Shown in pieces: positions 5,339 to 12,586 of a stretch of 13,025 nucleotides of DNA; the stretch's first letter is position 1; each line of letters opens with the position of its first letter. The notes below the pieces were generated by a model, which did not search any database, was not told where the DNA came from, and was given only the letters and a program-made list of their open reading frames with translations. The translations under genes and the position numbers were made by a program. The stretch lies in NCBI GenBank assembly GCA_022616085.1, contig JAKEFN010000064.1, positions 1 through 13,025 of the forward strand. The letters are read 5' to 3'. This DNA is from a bacterium. Lineage in GTDB: Bacteria; Patescibacteriota; Minisyncoccia; Phycocordibacterales; JAKEFN01.

Positions 5339-7306
5339 ATGCATGGCGCTCACACCACGCGCTCTTTAAGCATGACGCCTTATTTTGACAAAAAAGAAAA
5401 AGAAGAACCGCTAACCCCCCCGCCGCAATCGTTAGGAGGTGAGGAACCGGAAAAAAATCCGATAAGCTCGGAAATATTTGCTTCGCGTCTCCGCGCGGTC
5501 GCATCTGGCGCTTTTTTTAAAAAGGAAGACAAGACGAAAAGAGAGGATGCGTTCTTGCAAGCACAAGGGCTGAATATGAGCAAAAAAACAGAAGAAAAGC
5601 CCTTTCTCGAAAGAATAAAAGGAATAAAAAATTTTTGGGGTGAAAAAGAAAAGAAAGAAGAAAAAATCGATGCGACCGAAAAAAATTTTGCGGCGAAAGA
5701 CGCCTATTCCCAAACCACACAGGACAAAAGCGTTATCTCTTCGGTGGTTAGACCCTTTGATGCAAAAAAAATAACCGATATCGAACAAAAAAAACAATTC
5801 CCCACTTCCTCCCAAAAAGCCGGGATGATGGATACTATCATTTTTCCCCCAAACCAAAAGTCCCTTAACCCCCCAAACGACCCCCCCCATACGGTTAAAA
5901 CGACACAAAGGAGGATATTATATCCTTTAAAAACAGAAACATCCCATAAGAGCATTGCTCCCGATTTGTCTCAAAGCCCGCCATCTTCGGGACGCGATCC
6001 TGAACATGAATTGGGTGAAAACGACCAATCCGAAATACTCCCCACAATAACGCTTGGACCTATCAAAACCCCCGAACCCCCCGCACCCCCTCGTCTTACA
6101 GAACAAGCGCGCACCAAACAAGAAAAAACAAGTTTTCCTCGGATTATTGAACCCGGGGGAGCGCTTCGTGGCGAGGCATATTCCGTTCCTTCCCCCACGC
6201 CCAAAGTTTCACAGGAGATTTCGGCGATCAAACCTTTGATACGCAAAAAAGAAATCGACACCCCTCTTTTTGTTGAAAAAGAAAAACCGAAGGATAAACT
6301 TCAGTCACCGCATTTAATTTCTTTAGAGACAAAACCAAACACTTTTACTCTCCAAAAAACACCAAACAGCGCCCCTACTCAAGTTCAGCGCGCATCATTA
6401 TCGCAAGAAGTATTTCATGGAAGCGAAAATATACAAACACCCCCCAAACCAGAAGAACGCCCAACGACGCACATCTCTCCCATTCATACATATCGATCCG
6501 ACATAGAGCAAGAAGTAAAAAAACAAAAAACAAGCTTTGTAAGCATTGTCGCCGCCGAACAACGAAAACGGGCGGAACACCGACCGGTTCTTAAGGAAAA
6601 AAAACGCACGAACACAGCTCTCCTTATGCTTAGTATTTTTTTTATCGCGGCAAGCATCGGGGTTGCGGGTTTTTCATATTATGCAAACATCAAAAAAAAC
6701 GGCGGTGTCCTGCCGGTGCAAGGGCCTCCGCAGTCAATCATTTTTGCGGACACCTATACGGAGTTTGATGTGACGAATACGACTAGCAACGATCTTGTGC
6801 GAACAGTATCTTCTCATATCCAAAACAAAAATATTCTTCTTGATTCGGTTGAGAACCTTTATTTTACGCGTATTGAAAACGGCATGCGCCGCGAGCTTGC
6901 CGCACAAGAGTTTTTTGACAGTGCCGGACTTAATACGCCATCGCGTTTTCGAAGCGCGATAGAGGGGAGGTTTATGCTCGGCATGCACGCTTTTAATGGG
7001 AATCAGCCGTTTTTTATTTTTAAAACCATTCTTTTTGAAAATGCGTTTGCGGAAATGCTTTCATGGGAAGCGACGATCGCGAGGGAAGTTATGCCGGTTT
7101 TCGGTCTAGGAGCGCCGGATCGCGACTTGCAGAATAAAAAGTTTAGGGACCTCGTAATCAAAAACAAAGATGTTCGGGTTTTGGAAGATAATGGGGGGCG
7201 CACAGTTCTTCTATATTCGTTTGTTAACCGAGATACTCTCATCATTACTACAAGCGAAGACACATTTCTTGAAATTGTTGCCCGAATAAGCCTTTCTGGT
7301 CGTTAG
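5339..7306 (+). CDS. Single-pass membrane protein with long disordered N-terminus (655 aa)
   Basis: Not assigned to a named family. Residues 1-420 are low-complexity and rich in Lys, Pro, Glu, Ser and Thr, with no predicted fold; residues about 427-448 (ALLMLSIFFIAASIGVAGFS) form one membrane helix preceded by KEKKRTNT, so by the positive-inside rule the tail is cytoplasmic. Residues about 455-655 lie outside and look folded, with DLVIKNKDVRVLED and TVLLYSFVNRDTLIITTSEDTFLEI near the end. I believe similar C-terminal domains recur in Parcubacteria hypothetical proteins, but a search is required. Start chosen by the -10 box 6 nt upstream. The disordered DNA contains many A and C runs, including C8 at 5881-5888, where a one-base slip in either direction brings an early stop. 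The next gene is a pilin-like secreted protein, suggesting an envelope or appendage role. Confidence 0.85.
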   Translation: MHGAHTTRSLSMTPYFDKKEKEEPLTPPPQSLGGEEPEKNPISSEIFASRLRAVASGAFFKKEDKTKREDAFLQAQGLNMSKKTEEKPFLERIKGIKNFWGEKEKKEEKIDATEKNFAAKDAYSQTTQDKSVISSVVRPFDAKKITDIEQKKQFPTSSQKAGMMDTIIFPPNQKSLNPPNDPPHTVKTTQRRILYPLKTETSHKSIAPDLSQSPPSSGRDPEHELGENDQSEILPTITLGPIKTPEPPAPPRLTEQARTKQEKTSFPRIIEPGGALRGEAYSVPSPTPKVSQEISAIKPLIRKKEIDTPLFVEKEKPKDKLQSPHLISLETKPNTFTLQKTPNSAPTQVQRASLSQEVFHGSENIQTPPKPEERPTTHISPIHTYRSDIEQEVKKQKTSFVSIVAAEQRKRAEHRPVLKEKKRTNTALLMLSIFFIAASIGVAGFSYYANIKKNGGVLPVQGPPQSIIFADTYTEFDVTNTTSNDLVRTVSSHIQNKNILLDSVENLYFTRIENGMRRELAAQEFFDSAGLNTPSRFRSAIEGRFMLGMHAFNGNQPFFIFKTILFENAFAEMLSWEATIAREVMPVFGLGAPDRDLQNKKFRDLVIKNKDVRVLEDNGGRTVLLYSFVNRDTLIITTSEDTFLEIVARISLSGR

Positions 7307-7339
7307 GGCCTTGTGAACAGAGATAGTTTTATGAACACC

Positions 7340-7368
7340 TTGTTTTTTGCGCATGTTATTTCTATTAT
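7340..7368 (+). promoter_or_regulatory. Probable promoter of the pilin-like gene
   Basis: TTGTTT (7340-7345), 17-bp spacer, TATTAT (7363-7368), giving a leader of about 20 nt before ATG 7396. The region also holds AACAAGGC (7371-7378), which can pair either with GCCTTGT at 7308-7314 or with CCTTGTT at 7338-7344. Confidence 0.45.
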
Positions 7369-7395
7369 GTAACAAGGCGCTAAACGACTACTAAC

Positions 7396-8364
7396 ATGCC
7401 CTATAGATTTTTAAATATTTTTTTTCTCTTTATTGTTTTTTTTGTTTCTGGATATTCAACGGCATTTGCAACACACCAGACAACAGAGTTTTGTTTTACC
7501 CGGCTTTTGGGCGGTTCTCCCGTAAACGAAAGCCAGTGTTATTCAACAAGTTCCGAATGCAGGTCTGCTCAAGCAAGTTGCGAATCAAGCGGAAATTGCA
7601 CAGTCGGACAGGATTGCCATCAGGGGACCGTGCAGGTAAATCTTGAATTTAAATTCTGTCCGGTCAAGGACGCAAACGGTATTAATACTTGGGAGTCGTT
7701 CCCTAAAAACGAGCCATGCCCTCCTCAAGAAGAAAGCTTTAAGAAGTGTGATAATCCGCTCGGTTCCGGATATCCCGACCTCGTCGTTCTTGTCGGAGAC
7801 GATTGCCCGACGGTTGAGCCCATCGTGCCCGAGGAGAAACCAGAGCTCCCGGGACCGTCAGAGCCAACCTCAAAACCCCTTGAGATTGTTATTGAAGAAA
7901 AACCGCCGCAGGTTTCGCAAGCTTCATCGTCCGTTGTCGAGGAGGTTTTTACCGACAGCGGCGCGGGGCTTTCGTGTCCGGACAGAGAAGCTCTATACTG
8001 TGATCTTACACAGTTCGTTTTAATGATAGAGCGCGGTATTGATTTTCTTATTTTTTCAATCGCCGTTCCGCTTGCCGCCATTGCGTTCACAGTCGCCGGA
8101 TTTTTCTATATGGCATCGCAGGGGAATCCGTCGCGCATCAAAACAGCGCACGATATTTTTTTCTATGCAATTTTGGGAATCGTTATCGCCCTTGCCGCAT
8201 GGCTTATTATCAGGGCTATTACCGGCACTCTCGTCAAAGAGGAATATACCATTATAGGAACGGAAGGGGTTCAGACAAACCCCGCGCAACCGCCGGTTGA
8301 GGCGGGTCCTCCTGATGTCACCCTCCCTCCCCCGCCGTTTGACCCGTCAATTATCAGTCCGTAA
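7396..8364 (+). CDS. Secreted Cys-rich protein with C-terminal two-helix pilin module (Mbov_0395/TrbC-VirB2-like)
   Basis: 322 residues. A Sec signal peptide is plain at 1-25 (MPYRFLNIFFLFIVFF, cleavage likely after AFA). Then comes a Cys-rich region to about 200 with twelve cysteines in all, many as closely spaced pairs (ESQCYSTSSECRSAQASC), suited to disulfides outside the cell, and a Pro/Glu-rich linker (about 135-190). Two hydrophobic helices follow at 217-241 and 254-277, separated by a short charged loop (QGNPSRIKTAHD): the TrbC/VirB2 and Mbov_0395 pilin layout, typical of type IV secretion-like pilins in Patescibacteria and Mollicutes. A Pro-rich tail ends it. Classic pilins are about 100 residues, so this is a pilin module on an extra ectodomain. 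No VirB4/VirD4 gene is in the window, so a role in secretion, DNA uptake or attachment is open. Confidence 0.78.
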   Translation: MPYRFLNIFFLFIVFFVSGYSTAFATHQTTEFCFTRLLGGSPVNESQCYSTSSECRSAQASCESSGNCTVGQDCHQGTVQVNLEFKFCPVKDANGINTWESFPKNEPCPPQEESFKKCDNPLGSGYPDLVVLVGDDCPTVEPIVPEEKPELPGPSEPTSKPLEIVIEEKPPQVSQASSSVVEEVFTDSGAGLSCPDREALYCDLTQFVLMIERGIDFLIFSIAVPLAAIAFTVAGFFYMASQGNPSRIKTAHDIFFYAILGIVIALAAWLIIRAITGTLVKEEYTIIGTEGVQTNPAQPPVEAGPPDVTLPPPPFDPSIISP

Positions 8365-8405
8365 AACCGCGCACGTTCTCACGCGTTGCAGAGGGGTGAA
8401 ATTCC

Positions 8406-8414
8406 TGGTATCTT
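8406..8414 (+). promoter_or_regulatory. -10 box of the TraR/DksA gene
   Basis: TGG-TATCTT (extended -10; hexamer 8409-8414) ends 7 nt before ATG 8422, close to the leaderless spacing found elsewhere. TATCTT is a weaker match to consensus. Confidence 0.45.
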
Positions 8415-8421
8415 TCATAGC

Positions 8422-8787
8422 ATGGCAAATAATATAAACATATTTAAACAAAGGCTTCTTGAGGAAAAGGCGGTTCTTGAGAATGAGCTTAAAACAGTCG
8501 GCAGGAAAAACCCAAGCAACCCCGCAGATTGGGAGCCGACGCCGGGCGAAATTGATGTGCTCCGTTCCGACAAGAACGAGGCAGCAGACGCCATAGAACA
8601 ATATGAAGAGCGCGCGGCAATTACGGCCGAACTTGAAAACAGATATAACAATATTCTTGATGCGCTTAAAAAAATAGACGAAAACACATTCGGCATATGT
8701 GAAATATGCGGAGGAGAAATAGAAGAAGAACGTCTCAAGGCAAACCCTTCTGCAAAGACGTGTAAGAAGCACCTTGACGCGGAATAG
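8422..8787 (+). CDS. TraR/DksA-family zinc-finger protein
   Basis: 121 residues from ATG 8422. An N-terminal coiled-coil hairpin (about 5-85, LEEKAVLENELK and ELENRYNNILDALKKID) is followed by the C4-type finger region GICEICGGEI...RLKANPSAKTCKKH. Ligands are Cys93, Cys96, Cys114 and His117, so the fourth cysteine of the standard motif is histidine; Cys-Cys-Cys-His can still bind zinc. DksA-like proteins enter the RNA polymerase secondary channel and alter promoter-complex stability, often with ppGpp; whether this short member does so is inferred from the family. An upstream in-frame TTG at 8386 would add 12 residues with no family resemblance; the -10 box 7 nt before 8422 favours the shorter form. 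Lies between the pilin-like gene and comM, each with its own promoter. Confidence 0.88.
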   Translation: MANNINIFKQRLLEEKAVLENELKTVGRKNPSNPADWEPTPGEIDVLRSDKNEAADAIEQYEERAAITAELENRYNNILDALKKIDENTFGICEICGGEIEEERLKANPSAKTCKKHLDAE

Positions 8788-8835
8788 CGGGGTATCGGCT
8801 ATTTTCCACTGATTCTATACTTTTTTGACCCCTTT

Positions 8836-8844
8836 TGTTATAGT
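8836..8844 (+). promoter_or_regulatory. comM -10 box (leaderless type, extended)
   Basis: TGT-TATAGT (hexamer 8839-8844) ends 6 nt before ATG 8851. A TATACT at 8816-8821 further upstream could be a second, weaker start. Confidence 0.65.
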
Positions 8845-8850
8845 GCCCGA

Positions 8851-10407
8851 ATGACAACCGCCAGGCACTTCTCTCGCGTATACAGCGCGCAGGTTCACGG
8901 GTTGAGGGCGCATATCGTGCGCGTCGAGGCTGATCTCACGAACGGTCTTCATTCTTTTTCTATTGTCGGACTTCCCGATAAGGCTGTAGAGGAATCGCGC
9001 GACCGCGTTTCATCCGCTATAAAAAATTCGAATTTTAAATCTCCCAAAAGCCACAACAGAAAGGTTGTGGTTTCGCTTGCGCCGGCAGATATTCGAAAGG
9101 AAGGACCCTTGTTTGATCTCCCCATCGCGCTTGCGTATCTTCTTGCTTCCGGGGATATTTCGTTTTCGCCGGAGAAAAAAGTTTTTTTCGGAGAACTTGG
9201 CCTTGACGGAACGCTTATGCCCGCGCGCGGCGCCCTTATACTTGCCGCAAAAGCCAGAAAAGAAGGATTTAATGATATTTTTGTCCCGAAAGAAAATGCG
9301 GCGGAAGCCGCTCTTGTGTCCGGGATTAATGTCTATGGTGTTGAGACCCTCGCGGATCTTATCGAATATCTCACGTTAAAAGATGGCCAGGACGGGCCGC
9401 ACAGCAAAAATATTAAACAAGAGCCGCGGCGTTCTCTTAAGACGCAGGGTGTGAAGAACGGATTTGATATGGCCGATATCGTAGGACAGGAGGCCGCTAA
9501 GCGAGCGCTTCTTATCGCGGCGGCCGGGGGTCACAATATTGCGTTTATAGGCCCTCCAGGTACGGGGAAAACGCTTTTGGCGCGGGCGTTTTCGGGTATT
9601 TTACCCCCTCTTTCTCCCATTCATGCGCTTGAGGTTGCCGGCATACAGTCAATTGCGGGCGCGCTTGAAAAAGAGGGTATAATATCGCCCCCATTTCGCG
9701 CGCCGCACCATACTTCCTCATACGCCTCGTTAATTGGCGGCGGGACTACTCCGCGTCCCGGGGAAGTTACCTTGGCGCATCGAGGTGTTCTTTTCCTTGA
9801 CGAGTTTCCGGAGTTCGATCGGCGCGTTATTGAGGCGCTTCGACAGCCCCTTGAAGACGGGTTTGTCTCGGTGTCTCGCGCAAAAGCGACAGAACGGTTC
9901 CCGGCGCGATTTATTCTCGTTGCCGCAATGAACCCGTGCCCGTGCGGAAATGCGGGAAGCAACAAGGAGTGCGTGTGCGCGCCATATGCGGCAATACAAT
10001 ACCGCCGCAAAATATCGGGGCCCATCGCTGATCGAATCGATCTCTGGGTTCGGATTCCTCGGGTTGAGCACAGGGATCTTATCAGCGGGAAGGGCACAGG
10101 AGATCGGTCGGAAGATCTTCGGGCACGGGCGGTGTCGGCGCGCAACATTGCCCGCCAGAGATTTCTAAAATATGGAAAGAATATCGCCCAAAACGGGGAA
10201 ATGAACGCAAAAGACATTCGCGAGATAATAACATTTTCTTCCTCCGCGCTTCGTGTTCTTGAACGCGGCGCGGAGAAACTCGATATTTCAAGCCGCGGGA
10301 TTCATCGCGTCATGAAAATATCCCAAACCATTGCCGATCTTGAAGGCGCTGAAAAAATCGCCGATCGGCATGTAATGGAAGCGCTTGCCTATAGAGAGCG
10401 GAAATGA
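8851..10407 (+). CDS. comM: ComM/YifB-type Mg-chelatase-like AAA+ ATPase
   Basis: 518 residues, full length (E. coli relative about 506). Three parts are visible: N-terminal Lon-protease-like ChlI domain (about 1-170, with GLPDKAVEESRDRV and LAPADIRKEGPLFDLPIA), central AAA+ domain with Walker A GPPGTGKT (234-241) and Walker B LFLDE (314-318) followed by FPEFDRRVIEALRQPLEDG, and the C-terminal helical domain. The family's Cys pairs are present: NPCPCG (Cys363, Cys365) and ECVC (Cys374, Cys376), then ISGPIADRIDLWVRIP. Studied ComM proteins form hexameric helicases that drive branch migration of incoming single-stranded DNA during natural transformation. Stand-alone transcription unit with its own -10 box and a strong terminator downstream. 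Fits a competence pathway, though no other com gene is in view. Confidence 0.95.
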   Translation: MTTARHFSRVYSAQVHGLRAHIVRVEADLTNGLHSFSIVGLPDKAVEESRDRVSSAIKNSNFKSPKSHNRKVVVSLAPADIRKEGPLFDLPIALAYLLASGDISFSPEKKVFFGELGLDGTLMPARGALILAAKARKEGFNDIFVPKENAAEAALVSGINVYGVETLADLIEYLTLKDGQDGPHSKNIKQEPRRSLKTQGVKNGFDMADIVGQEAAKRALLIAAAGGHNIAFIGPPGTGKTLLARAFSGILPPLSPIHALEVAGIQSIAGALEKEGIISPPFRAPHHTSSYASLIGGGTTPRPGEVTLAHRGVLFLDEFPEFDRRVIEALRQPLEDGFVSVSRAKATERFPARFILVAAMNPCPCGNAGSNKECVCAPYAAIQYRRKISGPIADRIDLWVRIPRVEHRDLISGKGTGDRSEDLRARAVSARNIARQRFLKYGKNIAQNGEMNAKDIREIITFSSSALRVLERGAEKLDISSRGIHRVMKISQTIADLEGAEKIADRHVMEALAYRERK

Positions 10408-10555
10408 AAATGCGGGGTAGAACGTGAATCCGAAAATTCATTTTATCCTTAAAAATAAACGATAAATTCGAATTAACTTTTTCGTTAAAAATCAAAATTC
10501 GTTGAAAGATTCAATCCGGTTGCTTCAAGCGCTTCCGGATGCCGTATAGTTAAGC
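10408..10555. other. AT-rich convergent intergenic region
   Basis: No gene is evident between the ends of comM and apt. It holds a 10-bp palindrome AATTCGAATT (10465-10474), two TTAAAAAT direct repeats each followed within 16 nt by AATTCG, and a 6-bp inverted repeat ATCCGG (10514-10519) / CCGGAT (10535-10540). None matches a known RNA family by eye. Confidence 0.4.
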
Positions 10556-10584
10556 AAAACCCCGCTCTTGGCGGGGGTTTTTTT
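10556..10584 (+). terminator. Terminator of comM, probably bidirectional
   Basis: CCCCGC (10560-10565), loop TCTTG, GCGGGG (10571-10576), one extra G, then TTTTTTT (10578-10584). The A4 before the stem gives only a short T-run for minus-strand transcripts. The TAA of apt (10585-10583) lies in the T-tract, so the hairpin also sits immediately behind apt. Confidence 0.88.
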
Positions 10585-11113
10585 ATAAAACGATTAAGGA
10601 GTGAATCGGATGCGCGGTATGGTTCATGAGCCGCTCGCGGCCGTGGAGCGCGCCGATTTCGATGAGAAACTGGCACCCGACAACGACTCCGCCAAGCGCC
10701 CTTACGAGATCGCATCCCGCAATTGTCGTGCCAGCAGTCGCAAGCACGTCGTCCAAGAGAAGCACACGATTTCTCGCTGGTGTAAGCGTATCGGTGCCCG
10801 CGGCTATTGTCGCGGAGCCGTATTCAAGGTTGTATGAGACCTCAACGACCGGCGGCGGGAGTTTGCCCGCTTTGCGGATCATAAAAAAAGGAAGGTTCAT
10901 GGTGCGCGTAAGCGCTCCCGCAAAAGGGAATCCCCGTGCATCAAACGCGCCAATGCAGTCTATGGAGGCGTCTTTCCATAACGAGGCCATCTCGTCTATC
11001 ACGCGCCCGAATGTTTCGGGATCCGCAAGGAGTGGACCGATGTCATAAAAGAGAACACCTGGTTTCGGGAAATCAGGAACCGACCGAATATATTTTTTGA
11101 GTTCTTCCGTCAT
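10583..11113 (-). CDS. apt: Adenine phosphoribosyltransferase
   Basis: 176 residues, the usual length. Catalyses adenine + PRPP to AMP + diphosphate in the cytoplasm (purine salvage). Recognised by SVPDFPKPGVLFYDIGPLL (11-29), the base-binding DARGFPFAGAL (58-68), RKAGKLP (80-86), EYGSATI (97-103) and the PRPP motif VLLLDDVLATAGTT (117-130) with its two aspartates. Small departures: Asp58 where Glu is usual, and ATAGT instead of ATGGT in the PRPP loop; neither removes a catalytic acid. Its ATG overlaps the prs stop as ATGA (11110-11113), so translation is coupled to prs, whose product PRPP is the co-substrate. Ends against the comM terminator. Confidence 0.93.
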   Translation of the reverse strand: MTEELKKYIRSVPDFPKPGVLFYDIGPLLADPETFGRVIDEMASLWKDASIDCIGAFDARGFPFAGALTRTMNLPFFMIRKAGKLPPPVVEVSYNLEYGSATIAAGTDTLTPARNRVLLLDDVLATAGTTIAGCDLVRALGGVVVGCQFLIEIGALHGRERLMNHTAHPIHSLIVL

Positions 11114-12117
11114 GACAGCTCACTCACTGATTCGCCGGTGGTTATCCTGTGGATCACTTCGGCGAGCAGCTCGTCGTAATTGAGTATTGTAAGCCACACC
11201 GCGTTTTTTTCTCGATATGCGGCACTCCGCAAGATCGACTCGGTTACCGTTACATGAATGCCGAGTTTTGAAAGCCGCGCTTCAGTGCTTTCTTTCGGAG
11301 TCGGGCTGAAAATCCCGTGTGTCGCATATACGGATATGTCCTGTGTCCCGTGGTTTCTCAAGATTTCACACGCCGTTACAATTGAACCGCCGGTGTCTAT
11401 CATGTCATCCACTATGATGCAGTCGCGGCCGTTCACATCACCAACAACGGTGTGCGCCTTTGTCCCGCCGCCTTTTGCCGCTCTTTCTTTGTCAATAATC
11501 GCGTACGAAATTTCAATCCCTGATTTTTCCTCAAGGATATCTCTAAGCCGGCGCGCTCTTTGGGCACCGCCAGCGTCAGTTGAAACAACAGCGGTTTTTT
11601 CTAGCCCGCCCCTTAATATGTGCGGGACATAGACGGACATTCCTTTGAGGTTCGCAACAGAAACCTTGGCGTCAAAGAATCCTTCTGCCTGATCTGTATG
11701 CGGATCAAAAGTGACGACTTGGTCAGCCCCCCCGATCTCAATCAGTTTCGCAATATCGCGGGCGGAGATCGGAACTCGTCCGTCTTTTTTTCTATCCTGC
11801 CGAAGATATGCGAGGAACGGCAATACAGCAATAAATTTATTGATCGAGGACCCTATTATTGTTCTGCAAGTGAGGAATAGCCTTATGAGCGCTGTATTGG
11901 GGTCCGGCTCGTTCATGCTCAGGAGAAGAAAAATATCTTTGCCGCGAATATTTTTGGGAATACGCGGCATAATTTCTTTATTCGCAAAAACGATTTCTTC
12001 TATTTTAATCAGTTCGAATTCATCCCCGTTTTTCTTAAGGCGTGAGAAAATTCGCTTAGCAAGACTTTCGTCCCGCTCAAAATAGAGAAGCCCGTATGGC
12101 TGGTCGTAGCGTGACAA
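11110..12117 (-). CDS. prs: Ribose-phosphate pyrophosphokinase (PRPP synthetase)
   Basis: 335 residues from the TTG at 12117, comparable with the usual 310-320. Makes PRPP from ribose 5-phosphate and ATP. Hallmarks: NKEIMPRIPKNIRGKDIFLL (46-65), LRQDRKKDGRVPISA (105-119), the metal/ATP-binding DPHTDQAEGFFD (138-149) with His140, VVSTDAGGAQRAR (177-189), the flexible-loop IIDKER (207-212), and PRPP motif CIIVDDMIDTGGS (233-245). The frame opens earlier at another TTG (12150), but 12117 is preferred because AGGGGGT (12129-12123) lies 5 nt upstream, as at the 61-aa gene, and the extra 11 residues match nothing in the family. It has its own good promoter, and is followed by apt with a 4-nt overlap. 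Confidence 0.94.
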   Translation of the reverse strand: MSRYDQPYGLLYFERDESLAKRIFSRLKKNGDEFELIKIEEIVFANKEIMPRIPKNIRGKDIFLLLSMNEPDPNTALIRLFLTCRTIIGSSINKFIAVLPFLAYLRQDRKKDGRVPISARDIAKLIEIGGADQVVTFDPHTDQAEGFFDAKVSVANLKGMSVYVPHILRGGLEKTAVVSTDAGGAQRARRLRDILEEKSGIEISYAIIDKERAAKGGGTKAHTVVGDVNGRDCIIVDDMIDTGGSIVTACEILRNHGTQDISVYATHGIFSPTPKESTEARLSKLGIHVTVTESILRSAAYREKNAVWLTILNYDELLAEVIHRITTGESVSELS

Positions 12118-12122
12118 TGCAC

Positions 12123-12129
12123 ACCCCCT
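12123..12129 (-). promoter_or_regulatory. Shine-Dalgarno AGGGGGT before prs
   Basis: On the minus strand AGGGGGT (12129-12123) is 5 nt before TTG 12117. It decides the prs start over the upstream TTG at 12150. Confidence 0.65.
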
Positions 12130-12162
12130 TTTTGGGATTTCAACGTCCAAAGGACGGCTTCA

Positions 12163-12191
12163 AATATAGCATGAATATGTATCTGCGTCAA
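12163..12191 (-). promoter_or_regulatory. prs-apt promoter
   Basis: Minus strand: TTGACG (12191-12186), 17-bp spacer, TGC-TATATT (extended -10; hexamer 12168-12163). The best sigma-70-like match in the window. It leaves a leader of about 40 nt with a Shine-Dalgarno sequence, so prs-apt need not depend on the upstream 105-aa gene. Confidence 0.75.
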
Positions 12192-12199
12192 AAAGCGCG

Positions 12200-12517
12200 T
12201 TACGGAGACGTCGCTGTCGGCGTGCCGGTAGCCACGGCGGCGGTTTCGGTTTGAAGCGGGGGAGATATGGGGAGAATGATACTCACACCTTTTTTCCGTT
12301 CGTCCGCGAGTTCTTTTTTTATGAGGCGGACTGTTTCTTCGGTGACCGAGAGTTCCCGTTCCATATTCGAAAGCGCGGTTTCAAGCTCTTCTGTGTGTTT
12401 TTTTGTTTCTTTGAGATCTCTCCGCGCCGACACAAGCCCTGCAAAAAGCGCCACAATGAGGATTACTGCAATAGCGAGAGATATTGCCGCGGCCTTTCCA
12501 CCCCTATTTGTTTCCAT
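12200..12517 (-). CDS. Membrane-anchored coiled-coil protein of unknown function
   Basis: 105 residues, family not recognised. A short basic N-terminus is followed by one hydrophobic helix at about 8-30 (AAISLAIAVILIVALFAGLV), a heptad-like charged coiled coil at about 33-77 (RDLKETKKHTEELETALSNM and onward), and a Thr/Ala/Pro tail. This is the layout of an FtsL/FtsB-like or generic bitopic protein, but no specific motif supports a division role. Start ATG at 12517 is backed by TATAAT ending 7 nt upstream, inside a leaderless-type arrangement. It lies 82 nt before prs on the same strand, though prs has its own promoter, so a functional link is doubtful. Confidence 0.8.
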   Translation of the reverse strand: METNRGGKAAAISLAIAVILIVALFAGLVSARRDLKETKKHTEELETALSNMERELSVTEETVRLIKKELADERKKGVSIILPISPPLQTETAAVATGTPTATSP

Positions 12518-12524
12518 GGTTTTT

Positions 12525-12530
12525 ATTATA
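12525..12530 (-). promoter_or_regulatory. -10 box of the 105-aa gene
   Basis: Minus strand TATAAT (12530-12525) ends 7 nt before ATG 12517, within an overlapping TATATAAT. No convincing -35. Confidence 0.6.
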
Positions 12531-12577
12531 TACCAACTTTATCTTGCCTCATATTTTTTTATGTGCATATGTGCCCA

Positions 12578-12586
12578 TGCTATACT
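12578..12586 (+). promoter_or_regulatory. -10 box of the 104-aa gene (leaderless type, extended)
   Basis: TGC-TATACT (hexamer 12581-12586) ends 6 nt (all T) before ATG 12593. This fixes the start although the frame is open further upstream. Confidence 0.65.

Noticed and set aside
5372..5374. Alternative ATG of the 655-aa gene
   Set aside because: The -10 box spacing of 6 nt fits ATG 5339; no signal precedes 5372.
8386..8421. TTG start extending the DksA-like protein by 12 residues
   Set aside because: No Shine-Dalgarno or family similarity; TGG-TATCTT ends 7 nt before ATG 8422.
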